A stretch of DNA of 32,495 bases, taken from positions 1 to 32,495 of the forward strand of contig NZ_CALHGM010000047.1 in the NCBI RefSeq assembly GCF_938030145.1. Direction: 5' to 3'. Below are positions 24,370 through 32,437 of this stretch, one piece after another (position 1 is the first letter of the stretch; each line of letters starts with the position of its first letter). The position numbers were made by a program, and so were the translations under genes. This stretch comes from an uncultured Campylobacter sp. (GTDB lineage Bacteria; Campylobacterota; Campylobacteria; Campylobacterales; Campylobacteraceae). A model generated the notes under the pieces. It was given only the letters and a program-made list of their open reading frames with translations, made no database searches and was not told where the DNA came from.

Positions 24370-25701
24370 TTACTGTTTTGCCAGCCAAGCCCGGTATCCT
24401 TCGCTTTTAATCACGTCCGCGATGCTTTTTACTATCTCCTGCGGCAAAAATTCGGACTTTTTATCGATGACGGACACTAGCGCGTAAGTGCTATCGTAAT
24501 CTTGCAGCTCCAAGCCCGCGCGCACCAGCGTTTCGTATAAAAACGGCTCGTCTTTTTCGATGCTTACCGCATCATCGTTTAAAAATTCATAGATGAACGC
24601 AAGCTGTTTTTTATCGCCGATTTTTAAAAAATAATCGGCTAAATTCGTCGCGCTCTTAATGATGATTTTGCGTAGCTCGTCTATCTGCTGCGCAGAGTAA
24701 CGCTGGGTAATCAGCTGCCAATTTTCCGCCATCCTTGCCGCAATGATAGATAGCTCGAAGGCCCTGCCGCCATAAGCATATTTTTCGCTTTCATCGTCTA
24801 TTTTTTCTATGGCCTCGAATTCGCTCACCATATACTCGTATAGCTCCTCATCGCTGCCGCTGAAATTTTCTAAATATATCGTCTCGGCGATAGTCTCGGA
24901 ATTTTTGGGCAGATCGCTTGAATATCCAGGCTCCTGCTCTTCATCCTCTTCATCTAGGGCGGCTTTTCTAGCTTCAAAAGTTTTAAAATCCACCAGCGGA
25001 TTAACGCCTTTTTTTACGAATTCAAAAAAGGCGGAAATATCGATCTGATGCTTATCTTCGCAAATTCCATCCTTAAACATCAGCTCGCTATTTTCGAAAA
25101 ATTCCCAACCCTCAAGCGCGCCCAGGTAGCTTTGACCGATCTGTCCGTCTAGGACATAGACGTATTCGCTAATGCTATGATCAGGCATTGCGTGGTCGTT
25201 TGAGACGATATACGGCGCTTGCGTTTTTCCAAAAACCTGCAACATTCCGTCGTTGTATTCGCCGCTTATGCCCCAAAGCGCCGTTAGATTGCCGCCGATC
25301 GCGATAACGCCGTCCTGCGAATGCAGATAACTACACGCCGTATCTTTAGCGACTTGCAAAAACAGATAATCATCATCGATGATATCGCCGCCGGTGGATA
25401 AATTTCCGTTAACAAACATCGCTCGTGCGCTATTTTTACCGCCAGCTTCGCTAAATTTATCCTTAAGCCAAGCAGAATTTATCGTGCCTTGTGAAAGGCT
25501 AAGATCGCCGTCAAACACCAGCACGTCAAAACTACTATCCAAATGTAAATTTGAACCGAATTTTTGCTCAAATTCATCATAAGGCAGTATAAAGACGGGT
25601 GGAATTTTGGTTGCGAAAGGGCTACGATTTTCGTATTGCTTTACTTGTGATTTAACGATCTGCTCGCAATTTTGCAGAAAATTTTTGATCTGGCTTTCCA
25701 T
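24370..25701 (-). CDS. Hypothetical protein with a beta-helix-like segment
   Basis: A 443-aa soluble protein with no signal peptide; function unrecognised. Residues about 58-172 look like stacked beta-helix rungs, each a hydrophobic strand ending in a G-x-L turn: VLVFDGDLSLSQ, AMFVNGNLSTGGDIID, GVIAIGGNLTALWGISGEYN and MLQVFGKTQAPYIVSNDH. I have seen this layout in scattered bacterial proteins of unknown role. An acidic hinge (LDEEDEEQEPG, near residue 260) separates it from a helical C-terminal half (about 290-443; SIIAARMAENWQLITQRYSA and later repeats). AAGGAGAT precedes the ATG. It follows pepD in the same direction after a 293-base spacer with a large inverted repeat, so it is probably transcribed separately. 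Confidence 0.72.
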   Translation of the reverse strand: MESQIKNFLQNCEQIVKSQVKQYENRSPFATKIPPVFILPYDEFEQKFGSNLHLDSSFDVLVFDGDLSLSQGTINSAWLKDKFSEAGGKNSARAMFVNGNLSTGGDIIDDDYLFLQVAKDTACSYLHSQDGVIAIGGNLTALWGISGEYNDGMLQVFGKTQAPYIVSNDHAMPDHSISEYVYVLDGQIGQSYLGALEGWEFFENSELMFKDGICEDKHQIDISAFFEFVKKGVNPLVDFKTFEARKAALDEEDEEQEPGYSSDLPKNSETIAETIYLENFSGSDEELYEYMVSEFEAIEKIDDESEKYAYGGRAFELSIIAARMAENWQLITQRYSAQQIDELRKIIIKSATNLADYFLKIGDKKQLAFIYEFLNDDAVSIEKDEPFLYETLVRAGLELQDYDSTYALVSVIDKKSEFLPQEIVKSIADVIKSEGYRAWLAKQ

Positions 25702-25898
25702 TTTTATCTCCTTTTAAATTGCTATTTCGGCAAGTAGTTCCGCCGAGCAAATTTTAGCGGACGCTCTGCTTCATTCTTTGCATTCGTAACTTTTCAAGAA
25801 GCAGTTGCGAGCAAGGTGAAGCAAAAATTCATTTAAAATCACTCTTGAGGCAAATCACCGCAAATTTAAAGGCGAAGTATTTTTGTTCTAGACGAGGC

Positions 25899-25958
25899 GG
25901 ATTTAAATTTTACGACGGGAGCTACCTCGTCGGTAGTGACCGAGTAAAATTTAAATCC
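25899..25958. repeat. Inverted repeat with 15-bp perfect arms downstream of pepD
   Basis: GGATTTAAATTTTAC (25899-25913) and its exact complement GTAAAATTTAAATCC (25944-25958) surround a 30-base centre that contains a further CGACG/CGTCG pairing. Partial complementarity continues outward (TTTTGTTCTAGAC against GTATAGGACAAAA). An 8-base direct repeat, CGAAGTAT, lies at 25873-25880 and 25961-25968. It could be a terminator-like structure for pepD or a small mobile repeat. Confidence 0.7.
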
Positions 25959-25994
25959 AACGAAGTATAGGACAAAAAGACAAGCCGTTCCAAG

Positions 25995-27272
25995 CTACTG
26001 AAGCCTAGCGATTATGTTTCTTACTACTTCCGCCATCATCTCCACCGACGCTATCTCGCAGTGCTCGTTCACGGAGTGAGGCGAGTGGATGTTGGGGCCT
26101 ATGGAGCAGGCTTGCAGCTCGGGCTGTTTTGCGACCAGTACGCCGCACTCAAGGCCTGCGTGCACGGCGGCAAATTTGGCCTGCGGCTTTTGTTTTTGCA
26201 GTTCCTCAAGCACCAGATGCGCGAAGTCGCTGATGCGTGGCGCCCAGCTCGCCGAGCGGTCGGTTACTCTCACGTCAAAACCAAGTGCGCTAGCCAAAGT
26301 GTTAGTCTCAAAGCCCAGATTTTCGAGCCCCTCTCGCTTCATCGCGCGTCCAAAAAAGTCAAACTCGATCACTTCGCCCTTCTGCTTAACCGTCGAGAGA
26401 TTTATACTTTCGTTTACCATGCCAAGCTGCGTGTCGTAGCTGCGCACACCCTGGGCGAAGGAGTTGATAAGCGCCAAAATTTTGCCGCTGTTTACCAGCA
26501 CGTCCGCTTCGCCCTCGCCTAGGCTCTTTACCCACGCCAGGCCGCGCTGCTTTGGCTCATGCGTGCATAGTGCCTTGCACACGGCATTTGCGGGGATCGA
26601 GTTACTCCTCTCGCCAAAATCCAGGCTGATTAGCTCGCAGCCCTCCTCGGCGAGGAATTTCGCCAGCAGCTTCGTCGCGTTTGGGATATTTTTATGTATC
26701 TCGTTGCCCGAATGCCCGCCGCTAAGCCCGGTAACGCCGATCTCGTAAATTTTACCGCTCTTTTTGATGCTAGCGGCGTCTATTTTTGCGCTCACGTTTA
26801 TGCCGCCCGCGCATCCCAGCGTCACGCGGTCGTCCTCTTCGCTGTCTAAATTTAGCAAATTCGGCGATAAAATTTTACCTTTAAAGGCGTTTGCGCCCAC
26901 GAGCCCGACCTCTTCGTCGTTGGTAAATAGGCACTCCAAGTTCGCAAACTCCCGCATCGCGCCCATCATCATCGCCACGCCGATGCCGTCGTCAGCGCCT
27001 AGAGTCGAGTTTTTCGCCCTTAGGATGCCGCTTTCCTCGATGAGCTCTAAATTGGGCGCCGCGCCCACGCAAACCATGTCGTAGTGGCTTTGCAGACAGA
27101 TTTTAGGCTTGCCCTTTACGGCGTGGATATTGCCCGCCTCGTCAACATTCACGCTAAAGCCCTGGCAGCGCGCAAAATCCGCCAAAAACTCCCTCATCTG
27201 CTCCGTTTCGCAGCTGCAATGCGGTATCTCGCACAGCTTTTTAAAATCATTCATAACCTCATTTTTTTGCAT
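25995..27272 (-). CDS. pepD: Aminoacyl-histidine dipeptidase (peptidase M20, PepD-like)
   Basis: A cytosolic zinc dipeptidase. Metal and catalytic motifs from the chosen start: SHYDMV (H63, with D65), NSTLGADDGIG (bridging aspartate), TNDEEVGLVGA (E120/E121, catalytic base and metal ligand), NLDSEEDD and the C-terminal PNIHSPHSVNEH. GVTGLSGGHSGNEIHKNIPN lies in the dimerisation domain. I start the gene at the ATG whose first base is 27272 (425 aa) because AAGGAGCAAAC sits right before it; the frame is open for 16 more codons without a ribosome site. Members are usually 460-490 aa, so this one is somewhat short. It may also act as a general tripeptide or dipeptide hydrolase. It stands alone. 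Confidence 0.9.
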   Translation of the reverse strand: MQKNEVMNDFKKLCEIPHCSCETEQMREFLADFARCQGFSVNVDEAGNIHAVKGKPKICLQSHYDMVCVGAAPNLELIEESGILRAKNSTLGADDGIGVAMMMGAMREFANLECLFTNDEEVGLVGANAFKGKILSPNLLNLDSEEDDRVTLGCAGGINVSAKIDAASIKKSGKIYEIGVTGLSGGHSGNEIHKNIPNATKLLAKFLAEEGCELISLDFGERSNSIPANAVCKALCTHEPKQRGLAWVKSLGEGEADVLVNSGKILALINSFAQGVRSYDTQLGMVNESINLSTVKQKGEVIEFDFFGRAMKREGLENLGFETNTLASALGFDVRVTDRSASWAPRISDFAHLVLEELQKQKPQAKFAAVHAGLECGVLVAKQPELQACSIGPNIHSPHSVNEHCEIASVEMMAEVVRNIIARLQ

Positions 27273-27509
27273 GTTTGCTCCTTTTGAATTTACTTTAGCG
27301 CGGCGTATCTGCGGCGACACATACCGCTAAATTTAAACGCGACAGCGCCGACATAGCGCTTCCGCAAAATACGCGCAGAATTTCAATCGCGCTAGCTTAC
27401 GCTGCAGGCAAGCTGCGCAAAATGAAATTTTATGCAAAATCGCATGAATTTTACCGAAATTTAGCAAGAATTTTATTTAAAATTTAGTCCGAAATTTTGC
27501 CGGGGATTT

Positions 27510-27770
27510 TTATTTTATGATTACGCCTTCATAGCCCGTTTTAGCGATCGCCTCAAGCATCGCAGTCTCGTTTGCGTCATCCTTTGCTACGACGGTCGCG
27601 GTTTTGCTCTGCTGCGAAACCTTCGCGCTTATCACGCCTGGTGTTTGCAAAAGCGCCTTTCGCACGATCGTGGTGCAGAGCGGACAGTGGATTTTTTCCA
27701 CGTAAATTTTAACCTCTTTGTCGGCAAAAAGCGCCGTAAATCCAAGCATCAAAAACAAAATTTTATACAT
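27510..27770 (-). CDS. merP: MerP-like periplasmic heavy-metal-binding protein
   Basis: An 86-aa HMA-domain protein with a signal peptide (MYKILFLMLGFTALFA). The metal site is HCPLCTTIVRKAL, with C29 and C32 in the CxxC position of MerP/CopZ proteins. The beta-alpha fold continues with GVISAKVSQQSKTATVVAKD and ends TGYEGVII, where MerP has a TGYP-like loop. It overlaps the merT-like gene upstream by 8 bases, so it is the second gene of a two-gene operon. Mercury is the standard MerP ligand, but copper or another soft metal is equally possible, as no mercuric reductase is present. Confidence 0.83.
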   Translation of the reverse strand: MYKILFLMLGFTALFADKEVKIYVEKIHCPLCTTIVRKALLQTPGVISAKVSQQSKTATVVAKDDANETAMLEAIAKTGYEGVIIK

Positions 27771-28164
27771 AAAGCTCTCCTAAAATTTCGGGATATGTAA
27801 GCATAAAGGCAAGCAGGGCTCCTAAAAGCACGTAAATCAGGATCCACTTTTTACGCCCGCTTTGTAGCGAGCATGCGCGCGACTTTTTGAAAAAGAAAAA
27901 CGCGGAAAGCGCGAAGCAAAAAAGCGCTAACGCAGAAAGCGGCGCGCGGTAGCCTTCCAGCGCCTCTGCGCCTGAAAAAATGGAAAAGCTCGCGCCGAAA
28001 ATCAAAAATAAAAGCGCAGGCAGACAGCAAAAAGTCGCCGCGACTGCGCTAAAAATCGCGGCAAATATCAGCCACAGACTGCTCGTGCTGAAGCGATTTT
28101 TGCTAGGATTTTCTCGCTTTTGAGCCAAGGTTTCTTGCGCGGGATTTTCTAGTTCAGTTTTCAA
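27763..28164 (-). CDS. merT: MerT-like inner-membrane metal transporter
   Basis: A 133-aa membrane protein with three predicted helices (about 31-55, 73-92 and 106-124), the MerT arrangement. The vicinal cysteines C46-C47 (VAATFCCLPALLFLIFG) in helix one match the metal-transfer pair of MerT. The cytosolic loop has one cysteine (SRACSLQ) instead of the usual two. A charged cytoplasmic lead of about 30 residues precedes helix one. The start is TTG, placed after AAAGG. It shares an operon with the MerP-like gene (8-base overlap) and likely receives metal from it. No merR or merA is visible nearby, so detoxification chemistry would have to be elsewhere. Confidence 0.78.
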   Translation of the reverse strand: MKTELENPAQETLAQKRENPSKNRFSTSSLWLIFAAIFSAVAATFCCLPALLFLIFGASFSIFSGAEALEGYRAPLSALALFCFALSAFFFFKKSRACSLQSGRKKWILIYVLLGALLAFMLTYPEILGELYV

Positions 28165-28563
28165 ATTTTGCCTTTAAGTATAATCTTAATAATCTTGTCG
28201 CACCTTAGCCGGCTTTTGGCGTGGAATTTTATCTGCAAATTTTACCGCTCAAATTTCGCACAGAGTGGCAAAGAGGCGAAATTTTAAATTCCGCAAGCCG
28301 TAAATTTCAGAATTTTGCGCGCCGAAAAATTTCAAAATTTTATTCATCTTGGAATTTTAAAATTTCGCCGCTCGCAAAATTCTAAAAATTTTAAAATTCC
28401 AGCCAAACAAGACGCGGAATTTTTTGCCGATGCAGACGCGGCGACACGCAAATTAGGCGCGCTTTTACACATCCGCCCAAAGTCGTTTAGCGGGAAGCCT
28501 CTTTTGTATACCTACTCAAAAAGCTCAAGTAGTTCGACGTGCCGCATAGTAAAACGCGAGCCG
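28165..28563. other. 399-bp spacer upstream of merTP, downstream of the Tat transglutaminase
   Basis: It contains AAATTTTAAAATT-type words and, on the minus strand at about 28540-28508, a short frame MRHVELLELFE that ends in TAG. I see no supported gene. The promoter of merTP should be near 28175-28215, where AT-rich TATAATCTTAATAATC occurs on the plus strand. Confidence 0.45.
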
Positions 28564-29634
28564 CTAAAGCTCTTTCGATCTGTAATCGTAGCTGAAATCT
28601 TTCGGCGAGTAGTAATTAAGCGTGTTGCCGTCCACTTCGCCGTAAGGATAGCCAAAATTATTGATCGGAAACTGCGCTGGGCGTGGGCTTAGCGTGAAGT
28701 CTCTGCCGTAGTTAAAGCCGATCCAGCACATCTCCCAGTTGCCGAATAAATACTCGCGAATTTTAGCAAGCTTGCTGTCATCATTGCTTAGCTTCTCGCC
28801 CAGCCGCACCTTCGTAACGTCTGCGGGATCGACCGGGATCCAGCCGTGGCCTTTTAGATAAAATTCCGCCCTGCAGTGCTGCGCGCCCGAGATATGGCTG
28901 ACGCCATCTTTAGGCGCGGCGCCCATTTGAGCGCTAAATCTTGACGCGCCGACGCGAATGCCAAACATCTCTCTTGCGGCGATGCCCTGTGCGCGGCAAA
29001 GTGCGACGAAAACGCTATTTATGTCGGTGCATTTGCCGCTTAGCTTGCCGCTGCTTAAAATTTGCTTCACGTCCCCTAGTCCGCAACCTAGCACGCTGTT
29101 ATCGCGCTGCATAGTGTTCGCCACCCACGTATAAATCGCGCGCGCCTTTTCCAAATCGCCCTTTATGCCGCCTGCGATCTCGTCTGATTTTTGCTTGACG
29201 ACGCCGTCGATTTGAATCTGCGCACTAGGCTCTAAAAACTTCGCTACCTCGGAGCCAAGCTTTTCGTTCGGATTAAATTTTACCTTGCTAAAGTCGGTGT
29301 TTCGCTCAAAGGTCTCGACACTAAATTTAATGTTTAGCGTGGGCTTTGCCACCCCGACGTAGCCGGCATAGAGCGTCGGAATTTCGCCGTAGTCCACGGA
29401 CGGATCGTTGAAATTACCGTCAAATTTTATGTCGCTTACCTTTTGATACTCCGTGATGAGAGGAAGCGGTATCCAAAGCCGCGTCTGCTTACCCTTCTCC
29501 AAAATTTCGTGATTTAGCGATAGCCCGAAAGCTCTCTTTTTGCCAATGACTTCTTCCCCGCCCAAAATGGTACTCGGAGTCGCCATAACAGCGCCTAAAA
29601 TCGCAGTGTTTCTTAAAAAATCGCGTCTTTGCAT
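28564..29634 (-). CDS. Tat-exported transglutaminase-like cysteine protease
   Basis: A 356-aa member of the transglutaminase-like superfamily. The N-terminus MQRRDFLRNTAILGAVMA is a twin-arginine signal (RRDFLR), so it is exported folded. The catalytic triad is visible: C202 in SGKLSGKCTDINSVF, H253 in GAQHCRAEFYLKG and D269 in HGWIPVDPADVTK. The N-terminal half (RLWIPLPLITEYQKV, ERNTDFSKV) is a beta-domain common in such enzymes. AAGG six bases before ATG sets the start, and a palindrome GGCTAAGCCTTAGCC lies just upstream. The next gene upstream is a clear paralog without a signal. Known activities in the family include amide cleavage, isopeptide formation and peptidoglycan-linked peptidase roles; none can be chosen here. 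Confidence 0.85.
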   Translation of the reverse strand: MQRRDFLRNTAILGAVMATPSTILGGEEVIGKKRAFGLSLNHEILEKGKQTRLWIPLPLITEYQKVSDIKFDGNFNDPSVDYGEIPTLYAGYVGVAKPTLNIKFSVETFERNTDFSKVKFNPNEKLGSEVAKFLEPSAQIQIDGVVKQKSDEIAGGIKGDLEKARAIYTWVANTMQRDNSVLGCGLGDVKQILSSGKLSGKCTDINSVFVALCRAQGIAAREMFGIRVGASRFSAQMGAAPKDGVSHISGAQHCRAEFYLKGHGWIPVDPADVTKVRLGEKLSNDDSKLAKIREYLFGNWEMCWIGFNYGRDFTLSPRPAQFPINNFGYPYGEVDGNTLNYYSPKDFSYDYRSKEL

Positions 29635-29965
29635 GAAATGCCTTCAAAATAAAATGGCTAAGCCTTAGCCCTAATTACGCGTGGATTTTAGCCTTTTGCG
29701 GCTTTGAAATCGCTAAATTTAAAATTTCACCAGCTTTAAAATTTTAAAATTTCGCTTCAAGACATAGCGCGAAATTTCGCCAAAGCGGGCGTGATAGCCC
29801 GCAAACTAGGCGCGTAGGCAGTATACGGCGGCGTAGGCTAAACCACGCAAAAGCGCCGCTATCGCAAAAGCCAAGCGTGCGCTTCGATGAAACGGTTAAG
29901 CTTTGACGAAGCGCGGCAGCTTAGCTTAAGCAAATCGCGGCAGCAAAAAGCAAGTCGTCAGAGGA
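29635..29965. other. 331-bp spacer between the two transglutaminase genes
   Basis: It contains the palindrome at 29656-29670, AAATTTTAAAATTTC-type words, and a GC-rich part with small inverted pieces (GCGGGCGTGATAGCCCGC near 29785). That last element can fold with a GCGGGC/GCCCGC stem and could terminate the upstream transglutaminase gene at 29966-31021. No gene seen. Confidence 0.45.
29656..29670. promoter_or_regulatory. 15-bp palindrome before the Tat transglutaminase gene
   Basis: GGCTAA-GCC-TTAGCC lies 21 bases upstream of the ATG (29634). Six-base arms around a 3-base centre suggest an operator or leader hairpin; this is inference only. Confidence 0.35.
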
Positions 29966-31021
29966 TTAAATTTCTCGCGAAAAATACTCGTAGATAAAAT
30001 TTTTAGGCGAGTACGGATCTTTCGGCGTGCCGCCCACTTCGCAATACGGATGCGAAAAAATTTCGATCGGAACGTACGCCGGGCGCGGATTTAGCACGAT
30101 TTCGCGAGCGTAGTTAAAGCCTAACCAGCACGGCTCCCAATTGCCGAAAAGATATTCGCGCACCCGTGCCAGCTTAGAATCATCCTCGCTTAAGCCTTCG
30201 CCGAGTCGCACCTTCGTAACGTCCGCGGGATCGACCGGGATCCAGCCATAGCCTTTTAGATAAAATTCCGCTCTGCAGTGCTGCGCGCCCGAAATTTCAA
30301 GCGCACCGCCGCTTAAGGCGCCCATGACACCCATTTCAGGCGAAAATTTCTGCGCTGCGCCCGTGCGGATGCCGTAAATAGCGCGAGCAGGAATGCCAGC
30401 TGCCCTGCAGAGCGATACGAACACGCTATTAATATCGGCGCATTTGCCGCTTAGCTTGCCGCTGCTTAAAATTGTCGCTGCATCGCCGCTGCCGCATGCG
30501 ATCACGCTATTATCGCGACTCATATTTTTTGCGACCCACTCGTAAATCGCGCGCGCCTTTTCCAGATCGCCTTTAAGCGAGCCGGTGATCTCGTCTGATT
30601 TTTGTTTTGCAGCGCCTTCTACCGGAATTAGCTTTGAAGGCTTTAAAAACTCCTCGATCTCGGGACTCAAGCGCTCATTTTCATTAAAGCTTACCTTGCT
30701 AAAATCGGTGTTTCGCTCCGAAATTTCAATATCGAAGCTAAGCTCAAAATAATCATCCTCTTCGCCTACGACACCTTGCTCGCCGTATTTGCCGACGCCC
30801 GCTCTTGCCTCTTTATCGGGTGCGAAGCGCGCGTAGTACGTGCTTATATGATCTCCGCAGATAGCCGACTCTTGCGCATTTGAGCGGGCATGATATTCGC
30901 TAAGCAACCTCTGATAGGGCTCTTGCAGCACTAACGGCAGCCAAAGCCGCACCTCTGCGCCACTACTTGAAATTTCGTGATTAAACCTGAGACTGAATTT
31001 TCTCGTTTTTGCTTCTTGCAT
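29966..31021 (-). CDS. Transglutaminase-like protein without export signal (paralog)
   Basis: The 351-aa product aligns along its whole length with the Tat-exported neighbour, including C194 (SGKLSGKCADINSVF), H248 (GAQHCRAEFYLKG) and D264 (YGWIPVDPADVTK), so the active site is intact. The N-terminus MQEAKTRKFSLRFNHEISSS begins directly in the beta-domain, with no signal. AAGGAGC is placed well before the ATG, so the start looks correct and the protein is probably cytosolic. An insertion at about residues 47-90 (Gly/Glu-rich, KEARAGVGKYGEQGVV) has no counterpart. A 331-base spacer separates the two genes, so they may be separately regulated. It arose by tandem duplication. Confidence 0.83.
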   Translation of the reverse strand: MQEAKTRKFSLRFNHEISSSGAEVRLWLPLVLQEPYQRLLSEYHARSNAQESAICGDHISTYYARFAPDKEARAGVGKYGEQGVVGEEDDYFELSFDIEISERNTDFSKVSFNENERLSPEIEEFLKPSKLIPVEGAAKQKSDEITGSLKGDLEKARAIYEWVAKNMSRDNSVIACGSGDAATILSSGKLSGKCADINSVFVSLCRAAGIPARAIYGIRTGAAQKFSPEMGVMGALSGGALEISGAQHCRAEFYLKGYGWIPVDPADVTKVRLGEGLSEDDSKLARVREYLFGNWEPCWLGFNYAREIVLNPRPAYVPIEIFSHPYCEVGGTPKDPYSPKNFIYEYFSREI

Positions 31022-31127
31022 TTTTGCTCCTTTGCTTGAATTGCAAGTTGATTTTATCTCTTTGCGCCTTAAAATGGATAAAATTTTATGTTAAAATGGC
31101 GCTAAATTTGAAATTTTAGGATTAAAA

Positions 31128-32021
31128 ATGGATCTGCAAAAAATCAGAGACGAGAACTTTAAAAAACTGCAAAGCGGGCAAAACCGCGAAATTTTAAGCG
31201 CGATCGAGGCGCTGCAAATAGGCGAGTGCGGCTGCGACTGCGGCGACGTCGTGCGCGCAAGCTTTAGCGCTAGCGCGGAGCAGAGAGATGAAATTTTGCG
31301 TATCGCGCGAGCGCTAAAGCCGTGGCGCAAGGGGCCTTTTGCGCTGAATGATCTTTTCATCGACGCCGAGTGGCGAAGCTTCGTGAAATTTAACCTGCTG
31401 CGGCCGTTTTTAAATCTGAGCGGCAAAACCGTCGCCGACGTGGGCTGCAACAACGGCTACTATATGTTTCGCACAAGCGCACTAAAGCCTGCGCGGCTAG
31501 TGGGGTTTGATCCGAGCGCGCTATTTTATCTGCAGTTTCGCTTCATCGAGAAATTTCTCCGCAGCGGCGCGAAATTTGAGCTTTTGGGCGTGGAGCATCT
31601 GCCCTTTTACAAGCACAAATTCGATACGATCTTCTGTCTCGGCGTCATCTACCATCGCAGCGACCCCGTAAAGATGCTAAAAGATCTGCGCGCCTCGCTA
31701 AATGCGGGCGGCGAGGTGTTTTTAGACACGATGTATATCGAGGGGGCGGGCGATTTCGCGCTGTGCCCGAAAAACAGCTACTCAAAAATTTCAAATATCT
31801 ACTTCGTCCCGACCGTCGGCGCGCTACAAAATTGGTGCGAGAGGGCGAAATTCAGAGATTTTGAAATTTTGGCTCAAAAGCCCACGGATGCTAGCGAGCA
31901 GCGCAAAACGGAGTGGATCGACGGGCAAAGCTTGGAGAATTTCCTAGACCCGCTCGATAGCTCGCGCACGATCGAGGGCTATCCCGCCCCGAGGCGTATC
32001 TACGTGCGGCTTAGGGCGTGA
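31128..32021 (+). CDS. cmoB: tRNA U34 carboxymethyltransferase CmoB
   Basis: It uses carboxy-S-adenosylmethionine to convert 5-hydroxyuridine at tRNA position 34 into uridine-5-oxyacetic acid, widening codon reading. Signature pieces: ARALKPWRKGPFALNDLFID (about 61-80), the SAM-type loop TVADVGCNNGYYMFR (101-115), LVGFDPSALFYLQF, PFYKHKFDTIFCLGVIYHRS, and the C-terminal SNIYFVPTVGALQNWCERA. At 297 aa it is slightly shorter than the 323-aa E. coli enzyme, mostly at the N-terminus. GGATTAAAA precedes the ATG. It is divergent from the transglutaminase gene. No cmoA (Cx-SAM synthase) is in view; it may be elsewhere on the chromosome. Confidence 0.92.
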   Translation: MDLQKIRDENFKKLQSGQNREILSAIEALQIGECGCDCGDVVRASFSASAEQRDEILRIARALKPWRKGPFALNDLFIDAEWRSFVKFNLLRPFLNLSGKTVADVGCNNGYYMFRTSALKPARLVGFDPSALFYLQFRFIEKFLRSGAKFELLGVEHLPFYKHKFDTIFCLGVIYHRSDPVKMLKDLRASLNAGGEVFLDTMYIEGAGDFALCPKNSYSKISNIYFVPTVGALQNWCERAKFRDFEILAQKPTDASEQRKTEWIDGQSLENFLDPLDSSRTIEGYPAPRRIYVRLRA

Positions 32022-32437
32022 TCTGCGCCTTTAAAACGCGTAAAATTTTACTGAATTTAATCGGCTCGCGGGGGAAAATTTTACGTTCGGCAGAGCGTGA
32101 AATTTGACTAAATTTAGCGAGCTTGAATTGGATTGGATCGCATTGTGGCGGTTAGAATCGATACGACGGCGCAAATTTTAAATTTCGCCTCGTGGGTCAC
32201 GCTTTGCGTCTTGCGTGCGACGGCGCGAAATTTTATTAAATTTAATCAAGCGGCGGTAAATTTTAAAATTTTATCTACGCAGCGCACGCTGGTGCAGGCA
32301 TAGTGCGAACGCGGCGCATAATTTAACGCCCGCGACCGTAAATTAAGCGGCAAATTTCGTCGCCTGCAATGCGAGTCAAGCGGCATCAATTCCGGTGCCC
32401 GCGAACAAAGCGGTATAAATTTTTCGGCGCCGAGCAG
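32022..32437. other. 416-bp spacer after cmoB
   Basis: No supported gene or RNA. It holds alternating GC-rich pieces and AAATTTTA or TAAATTTA words, as in other spacers of this window. Several copies of an AAGCGGC-type theme appear near 32250-32420 before the terminal tandem array begins. Confidence 0.5.

Noticed and set aside
26061..26522. 153-codon plus-strand frame inside pepD
   Set aside because: It is opposite a well-supported peptidase gene and has no ribosome site or recognisable motif.
27273..27320. Longer PepD start with 16 extra residues
   Set aside because: AAGGAGC lies just before the ATG at 27272, inside the supposed extension.
28508..28540. Short minus-strand frame MRHVELLELFE
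   Set aside because: Only 11 codons before TAG, without a ribosome site.
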